From Nageia nagi (lineage: Eukaryota > Pinophyta): a stretch of DNA of 64,000 nt. Both the position numbers and the translations under genes were made by a program. Below are positions 11,503 to 24,560 of this stretch, piece by piece. The notes under the pieces are model-generated. The model did no database searches, was not told the DNA's origin, and worked only from the letters and a program-made list of their open reading frames with translations. The stretch is taken from assembly GCA_050084985.1 (NCBI GenBank), contig JBITNC010000001.1, positions 51,956,001 to 52,020,000 on the forward strand, read 5' to 3'. The stretch's first letter is position 1. Every line of letters starts with the position of its first letter.

Positions 11503-12389
11503 CTCAAACTAATTTTGGTTCTTTTCCATTATTTATAGCAACATTATTTCATGTTATCTTTTTACTGTATATATTTCATTATATGTTAGATATGAGAAGA
11601 TATCCATATTTAGAATTACATTCCTCCATACAGTTGGCCAATCAAGGGATAATGAGTTGCTGGTAGGCTCAAACTACTACTCAACTTCTATCTTTTAGAT
11701 TAGACATCATGATACTTCCTCCTACTAAGTCATCAATCAATATATCATATTCCCATAAGGATATTCGATATGAGATCTACTATATAAAATCTACTTGGAC
11801 TTATCCAAAGGAACCTCTTTCCCCAAAACTACTCCATTACTCTCCTTTTTATCTCTAATTAGAGAATGGTTTGATCACTACTCCAAAATAAAACTTGATA
11901 AAGATTCCCCATAACCTCAGGTTTCCTCTATCTTAAGTACAAGTTTGCTCCCACCAACTACATAACTAGTTAGATTATCACCTCCCCAAATATCAATGTA
12001 TTTGCAGATTATGCAATCTTGATGTGGAATTTGAAGAGCATTTCATTTTAATTTTTCATTTGGATTAATTATGAAGATCAAATATGCATCACACTTCATC
12101 TGATAATTAATTAATATCAAAAAAGAACTACTTAGTAACAATTTGTAGAGGATAACAATATCCAAACTTTTCACTTCATTCTTCCAACCTTTAGAATCCA
12201 TGACCATGAAATACAAAGGTGATAATAGAGACATAGCAACAACATCTCATCCTTGACTCTAACATGGACCATCTATGATGACATCAAGATATTATCACTC
12301 CTTTCCACCCTTGAATGTTGGGAGAAATCCTTGATTCATGAACCTTGTTAATCTTTTGTTATATGGTTAACATATTTGATTCATAAACT
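11503..12389. other. Probable LINE 3' remainder, then unassigned
   Basis: Short peptide-like stretches continue on the plus strand to about 12000 but without a motif I can name. The LINE 3' end (poly-A or simple tail) was not found. Confidence 0.3.
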
Positions 12390-15300
12390 CTTTTTTTTTT
12401 GTACATAACACACTACTAATTCTTTTGATTAGTTTTTATAAATTTAGCATATATGTTAACCTTACAAATAAAATTTGGGCTCTTCAACGAATATAATATA
12501 TGGTTCTAGGATGATTCTTATTGTAATTAGGATATTGGAAGATTTTTTTATTTATATATAAAATTATAGGCTTAAGATTTGATAGTATCAGTTAACTTAT
12601 GAATAGCTATTTATTCTTAATTATACTTAAAATTATTCTATACATTTCTTTGAAAAAAAATTAATGTCCTTTTTTATTTGTAATAAAAATTTATTATTCT
12701 AGTTGACTTTTAATATTTTGGTTTTGCTAATTTTTAATATAATAAAAAAATTAGATTTTCTTAAACATTATTTTCCTTTTTTAACATACCCCATAAGCAT
12801 TAAATGGGTAGTCTAGTTCATTCAAGGTTTATTTTTAAAATTAAGAAAGTTCATTTGATTGCAGTAGATTATTTGATGATCAAAACATTACTATAAGCCT
12901 CATATATATAATAATAACCCCACCTATCTATTCCTCTCCATTCTATTTCATAAATCATGTGCATATATAAAAAAATCTTATATGTAAATACATAAACCCT
13001 ATGTGGAGCATCTTGATTTTTAATAAACATGATTAAGTATAAAATTCTTGTATTCAATTATCTTTCTCAAATAGATCCCATAATATCTATCTATTGAAAT
13101 CTTTCAATAACCATCCCTTATGGCTATGAAAGCACTATTTAAGAAGATTTTCCAAGAAATAGCAACAACTGTCCATAAAAGTTACTCCTAAGAAGATTTG
13201 CCAAGTAATTGCAACAATCTTATAATATAATAGTGAAACATAAATGTAATTTAAATAATTAAAATAATTCAATATTATAACTAATATATTATTAATATGA
13301 ATTTTTATCTGAATCAATAATTTACAAATATTTCCCTTTAATAATTAATGAAGATCAATGTTTAATTCATTCTTATATTATGTAATTTTATTATTTAATT
13401 AAAATATGGAATAATATCATCTATAATTTAGACTTAAATTATGTTGTGCCATGTCTTGTGATTAGATCCCTATGTTATACTTTGTTCATTGTAATTCCAA
13501 TATATCTAATTTTCTATAATACTTTTTATTTTTATTTTATTTTTAATTTAGCATAGTACTAATTTTTTTTTATTAATTTTTATAAATTTAGCTTTAAATG
13601 GGTAGTCTAGTGCACTCAAAGATTTTATTTTAAAATTAAGAAAGCTCCTTTGATCATTGCAGTAGAGTAGATTATTTGATGATTAAGACATTACCATAAG
13701 CCTCATTCATATATAATAATCACCCCACCTTCTTGCTCCTCTCCATTCTATTACATCAATCATGTGCATATATACAAAACTTGTAAATAGCTTATGCATA
13801 TAGACATTATTTGTACAAATTGTAGAGGGGAGCATGTTGATTTTTAATAAACATGATTAATTATTCAAGTTCTCTATTAAATTCTCTTTCTCCAAAAGAT
13901 CCCATAATATCTAGCTATTGAAATCTTCCAATAACCATCCCTTATGGCTAAGAAAGCATTGTATAAGAAGATTTTCCAAGAAATAGCAACAACCATCCAT
14001 AAAAGTTACTACTAAGAAGATTTACCAAGCAATTGCAACAACCTTCCATGAGAGTTACTCCTATGAATGTTATTTGGAAAAGTAACTATAATATTAAAAA
14101 TATTTAACTATATCAATTATATAATATAATAGTTAAACATATATGATATTTAATTAATTAAAATAATAAGAATAATTCAATATTATTTAATAACATATTA
14201 TTAATCTAAATTTTTATCTAAATAATTAATTTACAAATATTTCACTCTAATAATCAATCAAGATCAATATTTAACTCAATATTATCTTATGTGATTTTAT
14301 TATTTGATTAGAAGATGGAATAATATCATCTATAATTTAGAACTAAATTATGTTGTGTTATGTCTTGTGATCATATCCCTATGTTGTACTTTGTTAATTG
14401 CAATTCTAATATATTTAATTTTCCATAATACATTTTTTTTTTAATTTATCATAGTACTAATTATTTCTATTAGTTTTTATAAATTTAGCATATATGTTAA
14501 TCTTAACAAAAAAAATGGTAGCTCTCCATCCACTACAATATATGGTTCTACGATGCTTCTTATTGTAATTAAGATGTTGCATGATTATTTTATTTATATA
14601 AAAAACTATAGATTTAAGATGTTGATACTATTGGTTAACTTATGCATAGCTCTTTCTTCTCAATTATATTTAAAATTATTCTATACATTTCTTTGCAAAT
14701 TTTTTAATGTACTTTTTTATTTATGATAAAAATTGGAAAAAAATATTGATGAAAATTAATTCTAATTGCTTTTTAATATCTTGATTTTATTTACTCTTAA
14801 CATAATTCAAAATTTAGATTTTTTTACATATTCTTTTTGTTGTGTAACATACCTCATAAGCATTAAATGGGTAATCTAGTACACTCAAAGTTTTATTCTA
14901 AAATTAAAAAAGTTCCCTTGATCATTGCAATAGGCTATCTAATGATCAAAATGTTACCATAAACCTCATTCATATATCAAAATCACACAACCTAATTGCT
15001 CCTCTTCATTCAATTACATAAATAATATGTATATATACATAAATCTTGTAAGCGAATACATAAAACCTATGCATATATACATTATTTCTATAGATTGTAA
15101 AGGACAGCATCATAGTTTTCAATAAAATTAATTAATCATACAAGTCCTCTATTCAATTATCTTTATGCAATAGTGCAACAGATCCCATAATATCTAATGT
15201 CTAAGAAAGAACTTTCTAAGAATATTTTCCAAGCAATTAACCATTCATGAACATTACTCATATGAATGTTATTTAATTAGTTAAAATAATAATAATAATT

Positions 15301-16525
15301 CAATATTATTTATTAATATATTATTAATATAGATTTCTATCTAGATCAATAATTTACAAATATTTCACTCTAATGATCACTCAAGCTCAAGATTTAATTC
15401 AATTTTATCTTTTGTAATTTTATTATTTGATTAGAAGATGGAATAATATCATTTATAATTTAGAACTAAATTATCTTATGCCATGTCTTGTGATCAGATC
15501 CCTATGTAGTACTTTGTTCATTGTAGTTATGATATATCTTATTTTTTATAATACTTTTTTTTTGTATCTAGCACACTACTAAGTGTTTTTATTAGCTTTT
15601 ATAAATTTAGCATATATGTTAAGATTACAAACAAAATTTAGGCTCTCCACACACTCTAATATATGGTTCTAGGATACTTCTTATTGTACTTAGGATATTG
15701 CATCCATTTTTTTATTTATATATAAAACTATAGATTTAAGATGTTGATAGTATTGGTTAACTTATGAATAACTCTTCCTTATCAATTATAATTCAAATTA
15801 TTCTATACATTCCTTGCAAAATTTTTAATATACTTCTTTATTTCTAATAAAAATTCAAAAAAGTATTGATGAAAATTAATTCTAAAAGATTTTTAATGTC
15901 TTGGTTTCACTGATTATTAATATAAGTCAAAAAATTAATTTTTTTAAACATTCTTTTTATTTTGTAACATACCCCAAGCATTAAATAGGTAATCTAGTGC
16001 ACTCAAGGTTTTATTTCATGATCAAAATGTTACCATAAACCTCATTCATATATCAAAATCCTCTCACTTGCCTCTCTCTGTTCTATTGCATAAATCATGT
16101 TCATATATACATAAAGCTTGTATGTAGATACATAAAGCTTGTTCATATATGCATTATTTCTACATATTGTAAAGGGAGCACTTTGATTTTCAATAAACTT
16201 AATGAATTATACAAGTCCTCTATTCAACTCTGTTTCTCCAATAGATCCCATAATATCTACCAATTGAAATCTTCTAATAACCAATGCTTATGGCTAAAAA
16301 GCAATTTCTATGAATATTTTCGAATCAATAGCAACAACCATCCATAAAGTTAATCCTATGAATGTTATTTGGATAAGTAACTATATTATTGAAAATATTT
16401 AACTATATCAATTATATAATATAATAGTGAAACATAATTGTTATTTGATTAATTAAAATAATAAGATTAATTCATTATTATTTACTAATATATTATTAAT
16501 ACAAATTTTTATCTAAATCAATAAT
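12390..16525. repeat. Tandem array of four diverged units of about 1.1 kb
   Basis: Three separate anchors recur in the same order. 'tataaatttagc(atatatgttaa)' occurs near 12437, 13579, 14478 and 15599. 'attaaatgggtagtctag' and variants occur near 12800, 13593, 14862 and 15979. 'tttacaaatatttc' occurs near 13321, 14231 and 15353. The second unit is short: from 'tttagc' (about 13584) it jumps straight to 'tttaaatgggtag', losing about 350 bp. Units share 'cccataatatct' and 'caataaccatcc' segments as well. No open frame of note is present, so this is a non-coding satellite-like array. The array ends at about 16525, where 'aattatgcataaagg' replaces the unit sequence. Confidence 0.8.
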
Positions 16526-16884
16526 TATGCATAAAGGCATAACTATAATGGAAGCATGGAAGCCAAGGGATGGGGCGTGTAGCCAAAATGTTGCGGTCTA
16601 TGCAAGCATAAATATTTGATCGAACTATTTTGATTTTATTAAAATTTTCTTACAAAGCTGACTATATTAATTTTAATAATTATGTTTTATATATAAAGGA
16701 AATGTTTTTATATTTTTAATATTATTTAATTTAATTTATTAAAAAATTAAATAAATGATTTTAAAGAATGATTGCTTAAAAATTATTATTAGATATAAAA
16801 ATACCAAGAAATGATATTTTTTTGGCATTTTTTGATATATAAGGGGTTATATCAAAGCTAGTTTAAAAACATTTCATTCTAATA
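16526..16884. other. Unassigned spacer
   Basis: Begins with a short GC-richer patch ('ggatggggcgtgtagcc' near 16571) and then becomes very AT-rich. Nothing recognised. Confidence 0.35.
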
Positions 16885-17155
16885 ATCATTCAACGAAAAA
16901 TATAAGCATAATATAACTCTCATATAAATTAATTCCCATATTGGCATAATAATAAATTGTTATTCTTAAATACTAATATAAGAAAGCATTTATTAGATAT
17001 TAATAATGAAAAAAATTATTATCATGCACTTAATAATTAAGGTATGTATTCGCTAATCATTTATTTTTCTATCTCTATTTTCTAGCAAAAATGACTATTC
17101 AAAATCGTTAGTACAAAATAAATTCAAATAAAAAATTATAGTATCAAAATAATTC
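16885..17155. repeat. Dispersed repeat shared with 27695-27965 and 57824-58094
   Basis: The stretch containing 'taattcccatattggcataataataaa' variants, 'ttattagatattaataatgaaaaaa' variants and 'gactattcaaaatc' recurs in the same order near 27735-27920 and in the duplicated copy. About 15% divergence by eye. Non-coding. Confidence 0.7.
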
Positions 17156-19034
17156 AAAGAATCTAGAAGGAGGACCTTAAAATTTAGCCCATTACATAAT
17201 TCCCCACTTGATATAATCATAGTCCTTTTCTATTAGAAAAATATATTGAAGTATGTAGTATTCATTTTCATTTATTATATTTGTACCCAAATTCACTATT
17301 ATATTATTTATTATAAGTGAGAAAACATAATAAAGTGGTAGATAGCATAAAAGCACTAAACATTTATCATGCCAACAAAGGTAAAAAACTTTTGAGGAAA
17401 AACTTTTAATCATCCAAAAGCAATAATTAAAATGTATAAGTAACAAGGTTGTGAGATCGTTTACCTTTAAGGTAATATCCTAGCGTATAATGCAATCAAA
17501 CAATTCAAATGTCTATATTAATTATATTTTCTTTTTGGGCTATCAAAAGTCCTACCTAACATATTCCATATTACTTACTTGATTAGATGTTCATCCTAGA
17601 TTAAAGGATTAACTCTTGGAATCAATAAACACTTCAAAAAGGACATCAAATCTTCAAAAATGAAATGATAAATCATTTATTTAGTTTCCTTTTATTTGCA
17701 GGTAAAATGACTATCCAAAATCATTATTCTAAGATACCTTCAACTTAAAAATTACCATAGCGCAATAAATTGAAGCCTTAAGAAGGATGATCTTAAAAAT
17801 CAGACCCCAACACTAGTAAGGGTGTATCTTGTTAATATTTCATAGTTTTTTAATTAGGTGTAACTCTTGTTTCAATGAAGATTTTGTGTTCAACATATAT
17901 CAAATTTATTGATTATTCTAATATTTTATATTACCTTTTAAATTATTCAACTTATAGGTGCAGTTCAACATATGTTTACCAATCCTAGGATTAATAGTTC
18001 ATGTAGGTACATTTTCTTGAAAATTAAGAATCATTTGCACCTGTTAGTAAGCTCTATCAAATTAACTTTTGGCCAATGATATTATCCTCCAATTTGTGAG
18101 ACTTTATATTTGAACAAAATACCTCTTTATGTCCAATGATAAGTATATAAAAAGATATCTAGTTTTTTTATAACGTTTTATCCTTTCAACCATTTACTTA
18201 TCTAAGTGAAATTATCTATCATGTTAAATGGTAGCTTACAGTTTCCTTATTGTTACTTCCTTATCTATTGAATGTCATTGAAATTTCTATTAACAATATA
18301 ATAAACATCAATATATTAAATAATCTAAGCTAAAATTTAATCCCAACATATCCTTTTATACTTTGAGAATTATAGACTATAGACATTCAGTAGACAAAAA
18401 TGTAGATTGAATTTTGAGATAATTTCCTATAACTATCATTTGTAAATAATTTACAAACTAGAGAGAAGAATGAAGTTTGCAATTATCCCATACAAATACA
18501 TATCCCTCAATTTTACAATAGAGTCTTTTGTAAAAATAGTACATTTGGGAAAAAGAAAATTATATATTCCCAAATTACTAGTTGAGGAATGAAATTTTCC
18601 CTTATAATATTGTTGGGGGAATGAAGGCCCTATGTATGCCTTGAGGTTTGAATCATAAAGTTACTTGGGATTTTTAAAATAAATAAAAATTACCAAGTTT
18701 ATATTTTATGCCTCCTTCCAACCCTTAATATTTTTTTTGTTGAACCTTCTCTATAGTGGGGTGTCCTCTTCTTTTCATGCATATACAAATGTTGGCCAAC
18801 TTTTTTTAATTAATTGTTTACTTTAGTATATGTCCTTTGTAGATAACCTTGAGTAATGGTTGAAAGCTTCTATGTATTACTACTTTATCCTCATTTTTAG
18901 GGTTTAAAGTTGAAGGAATAGTAATATCCATATTAATTTTCATCTCTTCAAGTGATATATTATGCTCTTCTATTTCTTCCCATGTGGTTCCTTCTATTGG
19001 ATCTAGGAGGATAATGGAGAGGAATTAAACCCAA
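17156..19034. repeat. Block B, left part: LINE-associated block up to the copia insertion
   Basis: From about 17427 it aligns to block A (1-504 and 5591-6584). It contains the empty target site TTATC (18082-18086) for the copia element of block A. From 18612 to 19034 the minus strand corresponds to the C-terminal part of the LINE ORF1-like pseudogene. It is cut at 19034 by the LTR that follows. The tandem duplication starts inside this block at 17781. Confidence 0.65.
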
Positions 19035-20673
19035 TGTTGAGTATGGTGCAGCAGTGTTATCATTATTTTTAACATGATGAGAGTAGTGTACATATGGTTC
19101 ACATGGTTGCACATGTCAAACTAATAATGTTGAAAAGATTTGCAAAGTTATCAAATGCAAAAATGACAAAAGGCCCAAAAGTTATCATGAGGTACCAAAA
19201 GTTATCAAGAGGGCCAAACCGCAAATGGAAGGTGATGGATAACTAGAGATGGATTTAATAAGTTATTGGATTTATAATAAGGTTGTGTGCAACATTGGAA
19301 TAGTTAAATTTCATATTGGTTCTTTTTAGGGCACACTTATGAATTTTTGAATAGTTAGACTTATGGGTGATATTAGCTCCATGAAAGTTAAATTTTGAAT
19401 AAATGGTGTTGATTCATAGGCTAACATTTAAATCATATATAGTAATACATACTAATAATATGTGATCAAAATTTTGTAGCAAGATGATGACCAATGCAAA
19501 ATTGGCACAAGCTACAAAATGTCACTTAGTAATGTTTTGTAGTTTGGTGCATTTTTTGGGACAATAATGAAAAAAAGTAATTCTATGAGTTTGATTTGAT
19601 ATATTTGATTCTTGGTTGTAGATTTGCAATTAGCATGAAAAATCTCATAACTTTGATTTTTGGTTTATCTTAATTCAAGGTCTAGAAGTCAATGAATAAA
19701 GATGCCTAGTAAGTGTTTGATGAAATGACAAGACATAAATTTTGACTAAATGTTGAGCCCAATTTTGGGAGTGAAATGTTTGACAAAATGTTATTATAAT
19801 TTTTGAGTATATATTTTTATTTCTTATTAAAATATATTACACTCCTAATTGAGTGTGGAGAATTTTAGTGATATAAAATATAAATACAAGCTTTTAGAGA
19901 TGGTTGATGATTTATACAAAAAATGTAATACCATTTCATGTCATAAAAACTTGGAACATGCATTTTGAGTGCAATTGATATATTATCATGAACCAGTTTT
20001 GCAATATTCAAAGTTTTTTGGGTTTGTATATTGGCAATGTAGTATGATTGTGAGTAGTGTGTAAAGTATGTGTGAGTAATGAAAATGTTTGCAATGAATG
20101 ATTTCTTTATAGTTCTACAAGTGTTGAGAGTTCTAAATGTGTGTGAGAAATCATATCAATCTTGAATCAAAATGTGAGACATTTTCTTGATCTAAATAAT
20201 GACATTTCTTCCAATGGTTTCAAGAAACGTTTCTTAGTCCATTTTGGGGTTTTCAACTGATAGGTGTGAAGAGTGAGTGAGTATGAATAAAAGGGTTGAA
20301 GCTATAGAAGAGTGTGGTAATTTTTGGAATAAAAAAGAATTATTGAAGAGATAGATTCAAATTATGGTTATGTGTATAAGTGTTTTGAGCTAGACCATTT
20401 TGAGTCTTGGGTAACTAGTTATTAATCCTTTATCTTATCTTATGAAATCTATCAAGTGGGTGGTTGGCAAGAGGATTTGATGCTCCTTGTAGTTGGTGAT
20501 GTAGAACTTAGGGATTGGTGCTCTTTCCAATTGGTGATAGTAAATTTTGTGTAAAGTTAGATATTTATAATAGTTGGATTTGGATTGGAGTCCAACCAAT
20601 CTTATTCAAGGACGTAGCCACATTGGTAAACCTTGTTATATCATATGTTGTGTTATATTTCTCTTGTGTGTTT
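19035..20673 (+). repeat. 5' LTR (3'-truncated) of the block B copia element
   Basis: Aligns along its length with 21921-23558. Shared landmarks are 'gcaaaaatgacaaaagg', 'tattacactcctaattgag' and 'caactgataggtgtgaagag'. The match stops at 'gtgttt' (20673), after which pol sequence begins. Divergence from the 3' LTR is considerable, indicating an old insertion. Confidence 0.85.
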
Positions 20674-20684
20674 GATTAGTAGGG

Positions 20685-21705
20685 TTTTAAAAAAAGGTAT
20701 GGTGTATAGTAATATCTACATAAAATATGAAAATAATAATCAAGTTATCATTGTGGTTTATTTAGATGATATTATTTTTGGAGGTAGTAAAGGTGAAATA
20801 TGCGAAGAGTTTGCAAACTAAATGTAAATAGACTTTGAGATGTCAATGATAGGTGAAATTTCATATTTTCTTGGTTTGCAAGTTAATTAGTTAAAGAATG
20901 GTATTTTTATTTTACAAATCAAGCATGTAAAGGAGATGTTAAAAATTTTCACTATAGAGGATTACAAGCCTGTGAGCACTCCCATGGTGATGGGTTGCAA
21001 GTTAAGTAAGGATGATAAAGCACCAATAATGGATCAAACATAGTATAAGTCAATGATTGGAAGTTTACTTTACTTGACTACCACTAGACCAGATATTTTG
21101 TAAGTAGTATGCATGGTTGCATGATTTTAGGCTATCTGAATGTAACACATGTGACTATAATGAAGAGGATATTTCAGTTCCTCAAGGGTACAATGGATTA
21201 TGGCCTATGGTATCCCAAGAGGAAGGATTTCCAACTCATTTCTTTCTGAGATGTAGTTTGGGTAAGGTGTGTAGATGACAAGAAGAGTACTAGTGTTGGT
21301 TCATTTTACCTAGGCAATAATCTTATTGGTTGGTATAGCAAGAAATAAGAATAGGTATCATTGTCCATAGCAGAAGCAAAGTACATAGTAGTGACATCAT
21401 GTTGCACATAGGTTATGTGGGTGAAATAAATGATGAAAGATTTAGGTATTCACATCAATGAGCCCATTTTAGTTATGTGTGATAACACAAGTGCAATTAA
21501 TATTTCTAAAAATTTGATCATGCATTCAAAAATGAAACACATTGCCATTTGGTTCTTGAAGGAAATGATTGCATAAGGAGAGGTAAAGTTGAAATTTATT
21601 CTCACATCAAAGTAAGTAGCATATATATTTACTAAACCATTACCCAAGAAAATTTTTGAGTACTTGCAAAAGAAATTGGGAGTGGTGACATTGTCCAAGT
21701 ATTGA
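20685..21705 (+). pseudogene. copia RT C-terminus and RNase H fragment (block B)
   Basis: The order is GMVYSNIYIKYENNN, then the RT active-site box VVYLDDIIFGGS (about 20755-20790, YVDD changed to YLDD), then a region equivalent to GSLLYLTTTRPDI (about 21060), AYGIPRG/WYPRG, SIAEAKY, then RNase H. That part begins CDNTSAINISKNLIMHSKMK (about 21480-21540) and ends TKPLPKKIFEYLQKK, with a stop at 21703-21705. Frameshifts and stops (for example after KEMIA and TSK) make it non-functional. It directly follows the broken 5' LTR, so no promoter-to-gag path exists. Confidence 0.85.
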
Positions 21706-21819
21706 CTAGCTTTTGGGTGCATAATCTCAAGGGGAATAATTTTGTACCTTCTTATCTTTTTACTCCTATATAATTATGTTTTATTATATAGTGATTTATA
21801 TTTTAGTATTATGTATATG

Positions 21820-21920
21820 GACTCAGGGGGAGTCCAATGCATCCATTTGTATTTGTTGTGAAAGGGGGAGAAGAGTAACAAGTTTTTGCATGTGTTACCA
21901 ACAATTCTAAAGGGGGAGAT
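21820..21920 (+). other. Multiple polypurine tracts before the 3' LTR
   Basis: Three G-rich purine tracts lie between the RNase H stop and the LTR. The first is the palindromic GACTCAGGGGGAGTC (21820-21834), then AAAGGGGGAG (21861-21870), then AAAGGGGGAGAT (21909-21920) abutting TGTTGA. The last is the functional-position PPT. Repeated PPT-like tracts in this interval are known from Sirevirus-type copia elements; assigning this element there is inference. Confidence 0.65.
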
Positions 21921-23666
21921 TGTTGAGTACGGTGTAGTGGTGCTATCATTGTTGTCAACATAATGAGATCAAAGTGCATATGATTCACATGTACATGTTA
22001 AAGAAATGACATCAACAAGATTTGCATAGTTGTCAGATGCAAAAATGACAAAAGGACCAAAAGATGTCATGAGGTACCAAAAGTTGTCAAGAGGGCCAAA
22101 ATGCAATTGGAAGGTGATGAACAACCCAATATGACTTGGATAAGTTTTTTGATTGATAACAAACTTGTGTACAACATTGGAATGGTCAAATTTAATGTTG
22201 GTTCTTTCTTGGGCACACTTATGGATTTTTGAACAATCAGAATTTTGGGTGAAATTGGCTCCATGCAAGTCAAATTTTGAGCAAATGGTGTTGATTAAAA
22301 ATTTTAAATTTAACTTATATATAGAACTATATACCAAGAACATGTGGTCCAAATTTCATAGCAAGATGATGACCAGGGTAGAAATGGTGCAAGCTACAAT
22401 ATACCACTTAGTAACTTTTTGAAGTTTGGTGCACTTTTTGGGATAGCAATGAAAAAAAGGAATTTCATGAGTTTGATTTGAGATATTTGATTTATGGTTG
22501 TATATTTGCAATATGCATAAAAAATCTTATAACTTTGGTTTTTAGTTCATCTCAATTTGAGGTTTAGAAGTCAATGAATAAGGATTCCTGGTAAGTGTTT
22601 GATGAAATGATAAGACATAAATTTTGGCTAAGTGTTGAGCCTAATTTTAGCAGTGAAATGTTTGGGAAAATGCTTATTATGATTTTTGAGTGTATAGTTT
22701 TATTTCTTGTTAAAATATATTACACTCCTAATTGAGTTTTGAGAGTTTTAGTGATATAAAATATAGAAACAGGCTTTTAGATATGATTGGTGATCTATGT
22801 AGAAATGGTAATACCATTTTTGTATCATATGGAATTGGAACATGCATTTTGAGTACAATCAATATATTATCATGAACCAGTTTTGCAATATTCAAATTTT
22901 TTTGGGTTTATCTATTGGTAGTGTAGTATGATTTTGAGTAATGTATGAAGTATGTGTGAGTAACAAAAGTGTCTATAAAGAATGATTTCTTTATAGTTCT
23001 ACAAGTGTTGAGAGTTCTAAATGTGTGTGAGAAATCATATCAATTTTGAATCAGAATGTGAAACATTTTCTTGATTTGAATAATACCACTCCTTTCAGTT
23101 ATTTCAAGAATAATTTTTTGGTCTATTTTTTGGGTTTTTCAACTGATAGGTGTGAAGAGTGAGTGAGTATGAATAAAAAGGTTGAAGCTATAAAAGAATG
23201 TGGTGATTTTTGGAATGAGAAGAAAATATTTATGAGATAGATTCAAATTATGGTTGTGAGTAGAAGTGTTTTGAGCTAGACCATTTCATGTCTTTGATAA
23301 TTGGTTATTAATCCTTCATGTTATCTTATTGAATTTGTCAAGTGGATGCTTGGCAAGAGGAGTTGGTTCTCCATGTAGTTGGTGCTACAGAACTTAGGAG
23401 TTGGTGCACCTTCTAGTTGGTGGTGGTAAATTATGTATAAAGTTGGAGTTTTACAATGGTCGAATTTGGATTGGATTCCAAGCAATCTTATTAGGGTATG
23501 TAGCTACATTGGTGAACCTTGTTATATCTTGTGTTGTGTGATGTTCTCTTATGTGTTTCTATTTAGTTTCATCTTTTTGATGCATTGTTTAAAGTTTTTG
23601 GGTTTGAAGTTTTAAATTTAAAGACACTTATTCATCCCCCATCTCAATGTAATATGTAGTTCAACA
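21921..23666 (+). repeat. 3' LTR of the block B copia element
   Basis: A full-length LTR of 1,746 bp, starting TGTTGAGTACGG and ending TAGTTCAACA, with perfect 6 bp terminal inverted repeats. The last 108 bp (23559-23666) have no counterpart in the truncated left LTR. The open frames within it on both strands are chance and carry no domains. Confidence 0.88.
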
Positions 23667-23879
23667 TGTAAAACATTGGTGAGTTTGGAGAGGATCTATA
23701 AAAGGATGCATACAAGATGGGACAAGTTCATCCTCTCATATTTGAAATGGTTGAAGATTATGGAACTGAGTGCAACTATTTGCCTTTTGATTAATATCCA
23801 ATTACTTATTATTGGTTGAATAGTTAGCAGGATGGGAAGAGAGGGTCTTACCTAGAACAACCCTAAACTTAAGAACTTA
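23667..23879. repeat. Block B resumed after the copia insertion
   Basis: 'ggtgagtttgga' (near 23680) and 'gggacaagttcatcctctcat' variants match block A just after 6589, proving continuity across the inserted element. Confidence 0.7.
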
Positions 23880-24560
23880 GAAAATAGGATTGCCATATTT
23901 CACTTATAGGTTAGGTGGAGCTACAGAGGGAACTAGTGTGCAAGATTTCTATACTCTAAATAGACCCTACATATGAAGACTATGTTTTTGTTATGTAATA
24001 ATTTCTCCAAAACAATACCATCATGCAACAAATTGATGTTAATCTTAATATGTACAGAGGCTTTTACATCAATGTGGATACAAATCCTTATATATAGAGT
24101 GGTCTTGCAATGATTAGTACAATCAAATTTGTAGAGATATACAACTATTGAGTTTCCCATTACCTCAAAGGTTTCTTTATACCAAAGATATCTTAGAAGA
24201 TTAGGAAGGTTGATTTATATATGATCCTTAATTCTAGCTTCAAGACACATCTTAAAACTAGGGTATGGTGTTTTGATAAATTATACCACTCACCTACGAA
24301 ACCATTCTCCACCATAAAAAAATTAATCTCTATCTTCTTGGGTGGAAAATGTGGCTAGTGAATAACCATTGGAATAATGATTAATTGAGACCTCTCTATT
24401 TATATCCTATATGCAATAGGGAAGATCCTAATGTTTTAAGATTGTGATGTAACTTCTCATTACTATTCTTCAATATTTAATTTTGCATATCTTATGTAGC
24501 CTACAATTGACCATTCTGATTCTTTTTGGGTTCTTGACCCCACGTATGCATTCATTGAAA
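23880..24560 (-). pseudogene. LINE ORF1-like (DUF4283 / zinc-knuckle) pseudogene, block B
   Basis: Minus-strand translation in order: YCI and SINHYSNGYSLATFSTQEDR (about 24415-24330), the Trp-rich GGEWF and a NLPNLLRYLWYKE segment (about 24220-24180), MGNSIVVYLYKFDCTNH (24160-24110), YIRICIHIDVKASVHIKINI (about 24095-24035), then VFICRVYLEYRNLAH (about 23975-23935). The last part is a zinc knuckle in which the second Cys and the Gly-His core are altered (CRVYLEYRN instead of CxxCxxxGH). This is the typical architecture of the ORF1 RNA-binding protein of plant LINEs. Stops and frameshifts interrupt it. Its C-terminal part lies at 18612-19034, separated by the copia element. Recognition is by motif order only. 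Confidence 0.6.

Larger units (their letters stand above)
19035..23666 (+). mobile_element. Internally deleted copia element in block B
   Basis: Two direct LTRs flank a remnant interior of about 1.25 kb holding only the end of RT and RNase H. The left LTR starts TGTTGA (19035) and breaks off at about 20673. The right LTR is complete (21921-23666) with perfect terminal TGTTGA...TCAACA. The 3' end of the left LTR (about 108 bp), the PBS, gag, protease, integrase and most of RT were lost in one deletion at about 20673. The empty site in block A (CCCAA at 6585-6589) fixes the insertion point. The flanks are CCCAA (19030-19034) and TGTAA (23667-23671; TGCAA in the second copy), a decayed target duplication. 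Confidence 0.85.

Noticed and set aside
21969-22422. Overlapping open frames of 68-127 codons on both strands
   Set aside because: They lie wholly within the 3' LTR of the copia element, overlap on opposite strands and have no recognisable domain. Their twins at 52097-52550 are due to the segmental duplication, not to conservation.
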